A DNA stretch of 56,350 bases from assembly GCA_000433675.1 (NCBI GenBank), contig FR893547.1, positions 1 to 56,350 of the forward strand, in the 5' to 3' direction. The first letter of the stretch is position 1; each line of letters begins with the position of its first letter. The notes beneath the pieces were generated by a model. That model was not told where the DNA came from and did not search any database. It saw only the letters and a list, made by a program, of their open reading frames with translations. Positions 44,785-51,437 of this stretch are shown here, one piece after another. The position numbers and the translations under genes were made by a program. Source of the DNA: Clostridium sp. CAG:433. Its GTDB lineage: Bacteria > Bacillota_I > Bacilli_A > RF39 > UBA660.

Positions 44785-45708
44785 ATGAAGAATACCATTA
44801 ATTTTTATTACAATATTTTTTTAGATGAACTTATAAAAAAAGACAATTGTTATTATTTTTATTATGGTGGTGACGAATATTATTTTGTACCATTAAATAG
44901 ACCATATGATGATGTACAGGGTATATATAAGCTTAATCTTGAAATGAAAAAGAGAAAATGTCTTGTTCATGAACTTGTTTTAAACAAAGATAAAAGTATT
45001 ATAACTGTAGTAAATGGTATTTCATATGTTTTAATTAAGCTTTGTAAGTATAAAAATGATAAGGTATTTTTGAATGACATAAATTATATTCAAAATATGA
45101 CTGTTAATATAGAATGTGATAAAAGTTTGGTAAGGAATGATTGGATAAAATTATGGAGTGAAAAAATAGATTATTATGAATACCAGATTAGTCAGGTGGG
45201 GAAAAAATATCCATTGTTGTGTGATAGTTTAAGTTATTTTATTGGAATGGGTGAAAATGCTATTAGTTATCTTGTTAATAATTTAGATTCTAAAACTAAT
45301 GTAAATTTGGTTGTAAGTCATAAAAGAATATATCAGGAAAGAGGAAGTTTAAATTTTTATGATCCATTAAATTTTGTTGTTGATAGCAGGGTAAGGGATG
45401 TTGCTGAATTTATAAAGGAAACTTTTTATAATAAAACGTTAAACTTATATGATTTAAAGTCATATTTTAATATGGCAAATTTAAATAAAAATGAATATAT
45501 TCTTTTACTTGGAAGACTTTTATTTCCGACTTATTATTTTGATATATATGATGATATAATTAATAATGGTAAAAGTGAAGAACTTGTTATAAATATAATT
45601 GATAGAACTGATGAGTATGAATCACTTTTAAATACTATATATAAATTTATTTTATATGAAAAAAAGGTTCGTTTAGAACCTATTGAGTGGTTACAGGATA
45701 AAAATTAA
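44785..45708 (+). CDS. Kinase-fold protein resembling spore-coat YutH/CotS, catalytic residues not evident
   Basis: 307 residues, soluble. The order of elements suggests an aminoglycoside-phosphotransferase-like fold: a small N-lobe, the helix PLLCDSLSYFIGMGENAISYLV, then VVSHKRIYQE where a catalytic HxD loop is expected, and FVVDSRVRDVAEFIKE resembling the metal-binding Asp and following helix. The HxD aspartate is missing, so it may be a pseudokinase, as in the Bacillus spore-coat protein YutH. In B. subtilis yutH lies near a NifU-type gene, and here a NifU-type gene also adjoins, but convergently. Assignment is tentative. Confidence 0.5.
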   Translation: MKNTINFYYNIFLDELIKKDNCYYFYYGGDEYYFVPLNRPYDDVQGIYKLNLEMKKRKCLVHELVLNKDKSIITVVNGISYVLIKLCKYKNDKVFLNDINYIQNMTVNIECDKSLVRNDWIKLWSEKIDYYEYQISQVGKKYPLLCDSLSYFIGMGENAISYLVNNLDSKTNVNLVVSHKRIYQERGSLNFYDPLNFVVDSRVRDVAEFIKETFYNKTLNLYDLKSYFNMANLNKNEYILLLGRLLFPTYYFDIYDDIINNGKSEELVINIIDRTDEYESLLNTIYKFILYEKKVRLEPIEWLQDKN

Positions 45709-45935
45709 TCTCTGTATTCTTCTACCTTTATGACTTCTGGTATTTCTGATGTTAATATTGTTTCTATTGTTTCTGACATAGTTAGGTCAGAATATAAACA
45801 GTTTGCACAGTTACCTACCATTTTGACGTATGCAGTACCATTTTCGAATTTAACAAATTCCACATCTCCACCATCGTTTATTAAAAATGGTCTAATTTTT
45901 TCTATAATTTCTTTTATTTGATCTTCAACTTTCAT
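45705..45935 (-). CDS. NifU C-terminal-domain Fe-S scaffold protein (NfuA/YutI type)
   Basis: 76 residues covering the whole NifU-like domain: IRPFLINDGGDVEFV near the start and the cluster-binding CxxC in GNCANCLYS, followed by the conserved ETIETIL helix. Such proteins carry Fe-S clusters to target enzymes, usually as dimers bridged by the cluster. GGAGG ribosome site. Its stop overlaps the convergent kinase-fold gene by four bases. Confidence 0.92.
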   Translation of the reverse strand: MKVEDQIKEIIEKIRPFLINDGGDVEFVKFENGTAYVKMVGNCANCLYSDLTMSETIETILTSEIPEVIKVEEYRD

Positions 45936-46006
45936 AGTAAACCTCCAAATAAATTATACATATATTTTAAAAAGTAGTAAAGATAATTATAAAAAAAGAT
46001 AATATA

Positions 46007-46015
46007 TGTTATAAT
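46007..46015 (+). promoter_or_regulatory. Extended -10 promoter (TGTTATAAT)
   Basis: TGT-TATAAT about 20 nt upstream of the S1-domain gene; no clear -35. Confidence 0.6.
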
Positions 46016-46036
46016 AAAAAATGTAAGAGGTGCATT

Positions 46037-46414
46037 ATGTTGTATAAAAAAGATGAAATAATTGAAGTTGAAATTACAGCACTAAAACCTTATGGCGCAT
46101 TCGCAAAGGTGGATAATGAGTATAGTGGACTCATCCATATATCAGAGATTAATGGCCTTTTTATAAAGGATATAAATGATGTATTTAAAATTGGCGATAA
46201 AAAAAAGGTAAGAATTTTAGATGTGGATGAAGAAAAAAAACAAATAAAATTAAGTATGATTTTAGGTAAAAATGGAAAAACTAAAAAAAGAAAACGAACT
46301 AAATTGTCTGGTACAAATTTAGGATTTGATTTGTTTGACGAGATACTTCCGGAGTGGATTTCTAGTAAAATGGAAGAGATTTCTTGCGAAGAAAATAATA
46401 AATTGAACAAATAA
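46037..46414 (+). CDS. S1-domain RNA-binding protein (YugI/CvfD-like)
   Basis: 125 residues. The N-terminal two-thirds (residues 5-74) is one S1 domain: VEITALKPYGAFAKVD, SGLIHISEI, IGDKKKVRILDVDEEKKQIKLSM. A very basic patch (KTKKRKRTK) and an acidic helix follow. Single-S1 proteins of this size (GSP13, YugI, CvfD) bind ribosomes or mRNA as post-transcriptional regulators in Bacillota. GAGGTG ribosome site. It lies directly before the first tRNA operon, which has its own promoter. Confidence 0.88.
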   Translation: MLYKKDEIIEVEITALKPYGAFAKVDNEYSGLIHISEINGLFIKDINDVFKIGDKKKVRILDVDEEKKQIKLSMILGKNGKTKKRKRTKLSGTNLGFDLFDEILPEWISSKMEEISCEENNKLNK

Positions 46415-46436
46415 TTAAAAAATTTTTAAAATTCCA

Positions 46437-46465
46437 TTGACAAATTCAAATATCAATGTTATATT
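46437..46465 (+). promoter_or_regulatory. Promoter of the first tRNA operon
   Basis: TTGACA (46437-46442), 17-nt spacer, TGT-TATATT (-10 at 46460-46465). Confidence 0.85.
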
Positions 46466-46484
46466 TAATCATGTCAATGTCACT

Positions 46485-46561
46485 GGATTCTTAGCTCAGT
46501 TGGTTAGAGCACCTGCCTTACAAGCAGGGGGTCACAGGTTCGAGTCCTGTAGAGTCCACCA
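46485..46561 (+). tRNA. tRNA-Val (TAC)
   Basis: Acceptor GGATTCT/AGAGTCC; anticodon loop CTTACAA; TTCGAGT T-loop; CCA encoded. Confidence 0.95.
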
Positions 46562-46566
46562 TTTAT

Positions 46567-46642
<76 letters not shown>

Positions 46643-46645
46643 CTT

Positions 46646-46729
46646 GGGGAGATAGCGAAGTGGCTAAACGCGGCAGACTGTAAATCTGCTCCTTAGGGTT
46701 CAGTGGTTCGAATCCACTTCTCCCCACCA
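46646..46729 (+). tRNA. tRNA-Tyr (GTA)
   Basis: Acceptor GGGGAGA/TCTCCCC; anticodon loop CTGTAAA; long variable arm as in class II tRNAs; CCA encoded. Confidence 0.95.
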
Positions 46730-46734
46730 TAGCT

Positions 46735-46809
46735 TGCCTAGTAGCCAAGTGGTAAGGCATCAGACTTTGACTCTGACATGCGCTAGTTCGAATCTAGCCT
46801 AGGCAGCCA
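46735..46809 (+). tRNA. tRNA-Gln (TTG)
   Basis: Acceptor TGCCTAG/CTAGGCA; anticodon loop CTTTGAC; CCA encoded. Confidence 0.95.
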
Positions 46810-46825
46810 TGTTTGTGTTGTATAT

Positions 46826-46901
46826 GTCCTGTTAGCTCAGTTGGTAGAGCATTTGACTTTTAATCAAAGGGTCATGCGTTCAAGTCGCATACAGGACACC
46901 A
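46826..46901 (+). tRNA. tRNA-Lys (TTT)
   Basis: Acceptor GTCCTGT/ACAGGAC; anticodon loop CTTTTAA; CCA encoded. Confidence 0.95.
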
Positions 46902-46911
46902 TTTAGTAAGT

Positions 46912-46940
46912 AAACTCGCAGTAATGTGAGTTTTTATTTA
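46912..46940 (+). terminator. Terminator of the first tRNA operon
   Basis: AAACTCGCA (46912-46920) pairs with TGTGAGTTT (46925-46933), GTAA loop, T-rich tail. Confidence 0.8.
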
Positions 46941-46979
46941 TTTTTTTGTATAAAAATTAGAAGAAAATAAAAAAAAGAC

Positions 46980-47008
46980 TTGAAAAATTATTAATTTTAT
47001 TATACAAT
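46980..47008 (+). promoter_or_regulatory. Promoter of the second tRNA operon
   Basis: TTGAAA (46980-46985), 17-nt spacer, TACAAT (47003-47008). Confidence 0.7.
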
Positions 47009-47044
47009 TAAGAAGTCCAGTGATATTGGACATAATTGGTGCTT

Positions 47045-47133
47045 GCCTTAGTGGCGGAATTGGTAGACGCACAGGACTTAAAATCCTGCGTGAGTTAAAT
47101 CACGTGCCGGTTCAAGTCCGGCCTGAGGCACCA
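47045..47133 (+). tRNA. tRNA-Leu (TAA)
   Basis: Acceptor GCCTTAG/CTGAGGC; anticodon loop CTTAAAA; long variable arm; CCA encoded. Confidence 0.95.
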
Positions 47134-47137
47134 TTAT

Positions 47138-47230
47138 GGAGAAATACCCAAGTCTGGCTGAAGGGACTGGTCTTGAAAACCAGGAGGTCGGGTAACCGGC
47201 GCGGGGGTTCGAATCCCTCTTTCTCCGCCA
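47138..47230 (+). tRNA. tRNA-Ser (TGA)
   Basis: Acceptor GGAGAAA/TTTCTCC; anticodon loop CTTGAAA; long variable arm; G discriminator; CCA encoded. Confidence 0.95.
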
Positions 47231-47244
47231 CTAATTTTTTACAT

Positions 47245-47321
47245 CGCGGGATGGAGCAGTCTGGCAGCTCGTTGGGCTCATAACCCAAAGGTCGTAGGTT
47301 CAAATCCTACTCCCGCAACCA
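47245..47321 (+). tRNA. Initiator tRNA-fMet (CAT)
   Basis: Anticodon CAT with three G-C pairs at the base of the anticodon stem (GGG/CCC) and an unpaired C1 opposite A72: both marks of the initiator. Confidence 0.95.
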
Positions 47322-47334
47322 ATATTGATTAATG

Positions 47335-47362
47335 AAGACTGCTCAGTCTTTTTTTTTTATTT
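47335..47362 (+). terminator. Terminator of the second tRNA operon
   Basis: AAGACT/AGTCTT (47335-47340, 47345-47350), GCTC loop, long T-tract. Confidence 0.9.
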
Positions 47363-47389
47363 TCATCATATTATATAATAGGTGATAAA

Positions 47390-48097
47390 ATGAAAGTATA
47401 TTCTCATAGAGGTGAATCAAAATATGCTCCTGAAAATACCATGAGTGCCTATTATTTAGCATATTTAGTAGGTAGTGATGGTATAGAGACCGATTTAAGA
47501 AAAACAAAAGATGATGTACTTGTACTTATACACGATAAATCTGTTGATAGAACATCTAATTATAGCGGTAAAGTGTCAGATTATACATTTGATGAATTAT
47601 TAAATATGGATTTTGGTGATGAGTATTATAAAGGTGAAAAAATTGTTAAGTTGACTGAGTTTTTGAAAAACTTTTCTGAAAGAAATGTAAATATATATAT
47701 TGAATTAAAAGAAACAGGTTATGAAAAACTTATTGTAGATACATTAAAACAATATAGCTTGAAAAATGTCGTGCTTATATCGTTTAAATATAATTTGCTG
47801 AAAAAAATAAGAGAAATGGATAATTCAATTAAACTTGGTTGGTTGATATATGATGTCAATGATTCGATTATTAAAGATTGTAAAAATATAAAACTGAACC
47901 ATGTACTTTGTACTGCAATTTGTCTTAGCAAAGATGAGGTTACAAAACTTAAAAACAATAATTTTATTGTAAGTGCATGGGGTGTTTTAGGTAAATCAGA
48001 AATTAAGAGATTGAAAAATATTGGTGTAGATAGGATTATATATGATAGTGGATATGATGTAAAAAAATTTTTAAAGAAGGAAAGAAAGAATGTATAG
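47390..48097 (+). CDS. Glycerophosphodiester phosphodiesterase family protein
   Basis: 235 residues forming one GDPD TIM barrel: YSHRG (catalytic His), APENTMSAY, GIETDLRKTKDDVLVLIHD (metal ligands E-x-D and the second catalytic His) and IELKE. The family hydrolyses glycerophosphodiesters, from lipid head groups or teichoic acids, to glycerol 3-phosphate and an alcohol. No signal peptide, so cytosolic. GGTGAT ribosome site. It overlaps the next gene by eight bases (ATG of that gene within the TAG-ending codons), so the two are coupled. Confidence 0.9.
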   Translation: MKVYSHRGESKYAPENTMSAYYLAYLVGSDGIETDLRKTKDDVLVLIHDKSVDRTSNYSGKVSDYTFDELLNMDFGDEYYKGEKIVKLTEFLKNFSERNVNIYIELKETGYEKLIVDTLKQYSLKNVVLISFKYNLLKKIREMDNSIKLGWLIYDVNDSIIKDCKNIKLNHVLCTAICLSKDEVTKLKNNNFIVSAWGVLGKSEIKRLKNIGVDRIIYDSGYDVKKFLKKERKNV

Positions 48098-48902
48098 TTT
48101 TCTTGTTTCAATATTAATAGGTATAGGAGTTGTTTTACCGGGCGTTAGTGGGTCTGCAATAGCAATACTAGTTGGTATTTATGATAAAGTTTTAACTGTG
48201 CTTAATGATTTTAGTATAAAAGCATTAAAAAAAATCATTATATTATTTCCTGTAATTATTGGAATTATGGTTGGAGTGGTTATTTTTGGTAATATACTTC
48301 TTAAAATATATGAATATTACGAATTTCAAATGAAATATATATTTATAGGATTGATATTTGGTGGAGTTCCTATTCTTGTTAATGAGTTAAAAGATAAGGG
48401 TGGGGTTCTTAAAATGAAACCTTTAATTTTTTCTGTTATTTTTTCATTATTACTTATTGTAATTCCAAGTGTTATTAGTTATGATAATGTTTCTGATTTA
48501 AATCCTATAAAACTTTTTATAGCAGGTATTTTATATATTTCTGGTAAAATTATTCCAGGCATAAGCAGTTCGTTTTTTATGATGTTACTTGGAATGTATG
48601 AGAAGGTGTTGTTAATGTTATCTAGTCCGTTTAGTTTATCTTATTTTGAATGGATATCTTTAATACCTTTTATAATTGGTATAATTGTTGGAGCAATAAT
48701 ATTAATTAAGGTTGTAAATTATTTGTTTAATAAACGTTTATCTTTAACATATAGTATTATAATTGGATTTGTGTGTGGTTCTACTTTATCTATATTTCCA
48801 GGGCTTGAATTTAGTTTTAGGGGTATTTTATCAATGATTTTTATGGTAATTTCCTTCCTATTAACAAATTATTTGTCTAAAAATAAGAAAAAAATCACAT
48901 AA
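48090..48902 (+). CDS. popT: DUF368 membrane protein, PopT-type undecaprenyl phosphate flippase
   Basis: 270 residues, about eight hydrophobic helices. The paired signatures GVVLPGVSGSAIAILVG (about 12-28) and SGKIIPGISSSFFMMLLG (about 150-167) form the inverted repeat typical of DUF368. Published genetic work identifies DUF368 proteins (PopT) as one of two families returning undecaprenyl phosphate across the membrane; that role here is by family. AAAGGAAAG ribosome site inside the upstream gene. UppP, also in this window, acts on the same lipid carrier. Confidence 0.88.
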   Translation: MYSFLVSILIGIGVVLPGVSGSAIAILVGIYDKVLTVLNDFSIKALKKIIILFPVIIGIMVGVVIFGNILLKIYEYYEFQMKYIFIGLIFGGVPILVNELKDKGGVLKMKPLIFSVIFSLLLIVIPSVISYDNVSDLNPIKLFIAGILYISGKIIPGISSSFFMMLLGMYEKVLLMLSSPFSLSYFEWISLIPFIIGIIVGAIILIKVVNYLFNKRLSLTYSIIIGFVCGSTLSIFPGLEFSFRGILSMIFMVISFLLTNYLSKNKKKIT

Positions 48903-48905
48903 GTG

Positions 48906-48935
48906 TTGACAATTACCTAAAAAATTTAGTATACT
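48906..48935 (+). promoter_or_regulatory. Promoter of the third tRNA operon
   Basis: TTGACA (48906-48911), 18-nt spacer, TATACT (48930-48935). Confidence 0.85.
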
Positions 48936-48958
48936 TAAATAGCAATTTGAGTATTTCT

Positions 48959-49034
48959 GGTTCCGTGGTGTAGTGGTTAACACGTCTGCCTGTCACGCAG
49001 AAGATCGCGGGTTCAAGTCCCGTCGGAACCGCCA
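48959..49034 (+). tRNA. tRNA-Asp (GTC)
   Basis: Acceptor GGTTCCG/CGGAACC; anticodon loop CTGTCAC; CCA encoded. Confidence 0.95.
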
Positions 49035-49045
49035 TTATTTTTTTT

Positions 49046-49121
<76 letters not shown>

Positions 49122-49146
49122 TTTATGTTTATTAGGTCCGATGAAT

Positions 49147-49223
<77 letters not shown>

Positions 49224-49231
49224 TATATTAT

Positions 49232-49308
49232 CGGGAAGTAGCACAACTTGGCAGTGCACATGGTTTGGGACCATGAGGTTGCAGGTTCAAATCCTGTCTT
49301 CCCGACCA
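49232..49308 (+). tRNA. tRNA-Pro (TGG)
   Basis: Acceptor CGGGAAG/CTTCCCG; anticodon loop TTTGGGA; CCA encoded. Confidence 0.95.
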
Positions 49309-49318
49309 TTTAGTAATC

Positions 49319-49348
49319 AAACAGGCTTTATAGTCTGTTTTTTTTTCT
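49319..49348 (+). terminator. Terminator of the third tRNA operon
   Basis: AAACAGGC pairs with GTCTGTTT (8 bp, one G-U), then a long T-tract. Confidence 0.85.
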
Positions 49349-49396
49349 GTCCCAAAACATTTATCAAATTGACCTGACCTTTTGTTTCTTAAATTA

Positions 49397-50131
49397 TTAT
49401 AGTTCAATTTCATCAAATAAAAGTTTCATATTTTCTTTTCTTATGCTAAATTGTGTTCCATGATCATGCATTTTACCTGATTTACTACCACTTTTATATA
49501 TTCCTAGTGTAAATGATATTCTAATTTGTCCTCGTTTTAATAATTGGATAAAATCACTGAATTTTTTTAATTTAAAAAACTTATATTTGTCGTATCTAAC
49601 ATATAGTGCATTATGTGAAAATTTTTTGTCACCCTCTACTAAACATACATAGTTTAACTTTCTACATAATTTTTCTTCTAACAATTCAAAAGACCATGAT
49701 GATAAATTATCTATCAATTCATTATCTTTGTTATATACCTCCATTATTACTTTTTTATTTTTGTAATCGATTCGTAATTTTGCAGAATATTCATTATTTA
49801 TTGGTTTTAAAAATTCTCCATATAAAACGAAATTAAGAATTTTATAATTATTACTATCTAAGTAGCCATATTTATCATATAGTCTTTTTGTTTCAAGCAC
49901 ATAACTATCAGGTGTTGCACAAAATAAATCAATATAATTTTCTCTTTTACTTACTTTTGATTTAATCTCAACGGTATTGTAATCAGGTATTTCAAAATTA
50001 TCAGGATTTATTTCTAGCAAATTTTCAAGAGTTTTTCCTGTTACGCTCTTATTTTTGTTTTCACATTCTATCCAGCCCAAATTTTTAATTTTATCAAGTT
50101 TTTCTTTTAATGCTAATATATCATTATTCAT
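49397..50131 (-). CDS. MvaI/BcnI-family restriction endonuclease
   Basis: 244 residues, the size of MvaI. The catalytic PD-(D/E)XK core is Asp50-x4-Glu55-Ile-Lys57 (PDYNTVEIKSK), preceded by GKTLENLL. The C-terminus HDHGTQFSIRKENMKLLFDEI is typical of the family (PF15515). MvaI and BcnI cut CCWGG- and CCSGG-type sites as monomers and are related to MutH; specificity here cannot be read from sequence. No DNA methyltransferase gene occurs in this window, so protection must come from elsewhere or the enzyme is a MutH-like or inactive relative. AGGAGGT ribosome site. It follows a small gene of the same strand. Confidence 0.82.
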   Translation of the reverse strand: MNNDILALKEKLDKIKNLGWIECENKNKSVTGKTLENLLEINPDNFEIPDYNTVEIKSKVSKRENYIDLFCATPDSYVLETKRLYDKYGYLDSNNYKILNFVLYGEFLKPINNEYSAKLRIDYKNKKVIMEVYNKDNELIDNLSSWSFELLEEKLCRKLNYVCLVEGDKKFSHNALYVRYDKYKFFKLKKFSDFIQLLKRGQIRISFTLGIYKSGSKSGKMHDHGTQFSIRKENMKLLFDEIEL

Positions 50132-50182
50132 AAAAATTACCTCCTATATATCTTATTATCCATCTGTTTCGCAAAATCCCCT

Positions 50183-50217
50183 AAAAAAATAAAAAAATCT
50201 CATTTTTTGAGATTTTT
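50183..50217 (-). terminator. Terminator of the 76-codon gene
   Basis: AAAAATCTCA/TGAGATTTTT hairpin (50193-50202, 50208-50217) with a T-tract on the minus strand. The nuclease gene downstream may still receive read-through. Confidence 0.75.
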
Positions 50218-50430
50218 GTAATAATTATAGACAAAAGGATTAATCGATACAATTTCAATATAACTCGACATAATTTTTGTAACATTATATGAAATAGTAG
50301 AAATGTTATTAATATACTTTTTGTTAATTAAGGAGCTGATAAGATTGTCAAAACTTTCATTATATTTATTTTTTTTTAGAAGTTCATTTGAAATTCTTTT
50401 TGCCTCATTTTCAATACTTTTTTTATTCAT
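50200..50430 (-). CDS. Small protein of unknown function
   Basis: 76 residues, helical, Lys/Asn/Ser-rich, no signal or membrane helix. GGTGG ribosome site nine bases before the ATG, TGT-TATAAT (minus strand, near 50447-50455) as promoter and a terminator overlapping its TGA stop argue that it is real. It sits between the restriction nuclease (same strand) and a divergent XRE regulator. No family recognised. Confidence 0.6.
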   Translation of the reverse strand: MNKKSIENEAKRISNELLKKNKYNESFDNLISSLINKKYINNISTISYNVTKIMSSYIEIVSINPFVYNYYKNLKK

Positions 50431-50496
50431 TGTTAACCACCAGTATAATTATAACAGATTATATCGCTTTTGACTAGGTGTTATTAATAAAAAATA

Positions 50497-50508
50497 TAAG
50501 TATACTTA
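50497..50508. promoter_or_regulatory. 12-bp perfect palindrome in the divergent promoter region
   Basis: TAAGTATACTTA, about 20 bases upstream of the XRE gene's ATG and within the region divergent from the 76-codon gene. Possible operator for the XRE protein; short palindromes also arise by chance in AT-rich DNA. Confidence 0.35.
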
Positions 50509-50526
50509 ATTAAAAGTGGTGATGTT

Positions 50527-50814
50527 ATGGATGTAAGTACTTTAGATAAGTATATATTAAAGGAATGTTTTGCAATAAATTTGAAATGGTATAGATTTAA
50601 TAAAAATTATACTCAGGAGCAACTTGCTGAGCTTTCTAACTTGACAGCAAAATATATTAGTGCTTTGGAAAGAGGAAAATTTTCTCCAAGTCTTAGTAAA
50701 ATAGAGGCAATTGCTAATGCACTAGAAATTGAACCGTATTTATTACTAAAACCAGATCATTTAAGTACAAATGATTTTAACGAAATTTCTGGAAGAATTA
50801 AAAATAAAAGATAG
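50527..50814 (+). CDS. XRE-family small DNA-binding regulator
   Basis: 95 residues, a single Cro/C1-type helix-turn-helix: NLKWYRFNKNYTQEQLAEL and LTAKYISALERGKFSPSLSKIEAIANALEI (residues about 19-75, quoted as motif parts). The size and form match controller (C) proteins of restriction-modification systems as well as many phage- and chromosome-type regulators. GGTGAT ribosome site. It diverges from the 76-codon gene and the restriction nuclease, so control of them is plausible but unproven. Confidence 0.85.
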   Translation: MDVSTLDKYILKECFAINLKWYRFNKNYTQEQLAELSNLTAKYISALERGKFSPSLSKIEAIANALEIEPYLLLKPDHLSTNDFNEISGRIKNKR

Positions 50815-50862
50815 TATAGTTTAAAAATATTTTTTTATTATGTATAATATTTATACTCTTTA

Positions 50863-50871
50863 TGGTATAAT
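50863..50871 (+). promoter_or_regulatory. Extended -10 promoter (TGGTATAAT)
   Basis: TGG-TATAAT, 20 bases before the ATG at 50891. No good -35 box. Confidence 0.6.
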
Positions 50872-50890
50872 ACATATTGTGGAGGGAAAA

Positions 50891-51214
50891 ATGGAAAATA
50901 TAGAAGAAAAGAAATGTGAATGTGGTTGCGATAAAGAACATTGCGATGATTCTTGTGATTGCTGCCATGATGAACCAATGGTACTTGAAATGGAAGATGT
51001 TAATGGTGAAAAAGTAAATGTTCAAGTTGTTGGATCATTTGATGATAACGACAAAAGTTATGCAATTGTAAGCGATTTAGATGATGGAGAAAGTTATTAT
51101 ATATTTGAAATTCAAACTACTGATGAAGGTGATATGCTTGTAAGCATTGATGATGAAGATGAGTTTGATAGACTATGTAAAGTAGTAGAAAGTAAATTAA
51201 GTGAAAATAACTAG
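50891..51214 (+). CDS. DUF1292 (YrzB-type) protein with Cys-rich N-terminus
   Basis: 107 residues. Residues about 30-100 match DUF1292 (EMEDVNGEKVNVQVVGSF, YAIVSDLDDGESYYIFE, DEDEFDRL). The first 28 residues carry seven cysteines and two histidines (CECGCDKEHC, CDCCHDE), absent from ordinary YrzB and suited to binding metal. The start is the ATG at 50891 with GGAGGG; the in-frame ATG at 50840 lies upstream of the promoter. Function of DUF1292 is unknown. Confidence 0.85.
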   Translation: MENIEEKKCECGCDKEHCDDSCDCCHDEPMVLEMEDVNGEKVNVQVVGSFDDNDKSYAIVSDLDDGESYYIFEIQTTDEGDMLVSIDDEDEFDRLCKVVESKLSENN

Positions 51215-51244
51215 TTGACTTTTGTATCGTTAATATGCTATAAT
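51215..51244 (+). promoter_or_regulatory. Promoter of tRNA-Ala
   Basis: TTGACT (51215-51220), 18-nt spacer, TGC-TATAAT (-10 at 51239-51244). The -35 begins just after the preceding stop codon. Confidence 0.85.
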
Positions 51245-51275
51245 CTATTTGCAATGATTTTTTGCAAGTAGTCTT

Positions 51276-51352
51276 GGGGCTTTAGCTCAGTTGGCTAGAG
51301 CATCTGCCTTGCACGCAGAGGGTCAGGGGTTCGAGTCCCCTAAGCTCCACCA
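51276..51352 (+). tRNA. tRNA-Ala (TGC)
   Basis: Acceptor GGGGCTT/AAGCTCC; anticodon loop CTTGCAC; CCA encoded. Confidence 0.95.
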
Positions 51353-51363
51353 TAATGTTAATC

Positions 51364-51389
51364 AATCCTTACTCATTAAGGATTTTTTT
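51364..51389 (+). terminator. Terminator of tRNA-Ala
   Basis: AATCCTT (51364-51370) pairs with AAGGATT (51378-51384), T-tract. Confidence 0.9.
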
Positions 51390-51397
51390 AATACTAA

Positions 51398-51437
51398 AAG
51401 AAAAAGTGTACATAATTATTAAAATTGTACACTTTTT
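51398..51437 (-). terminator. Terminator of the rodA/ftsW gene
   Basis: AAAAGTGTACA and TGTACACTTTT form a long stem (51402-51412, 51426-51436). T-rich on both strands, so it probably works in both directions. Confidence 0.8.

Noticed and set aside
47020..47303. Open frames running through the tRNA-Leu, tRNA-Ser and tRNA-fMet genes
   Set aside because: They are translations of tRNA sequence on either strand, with no independent evidence of coding.
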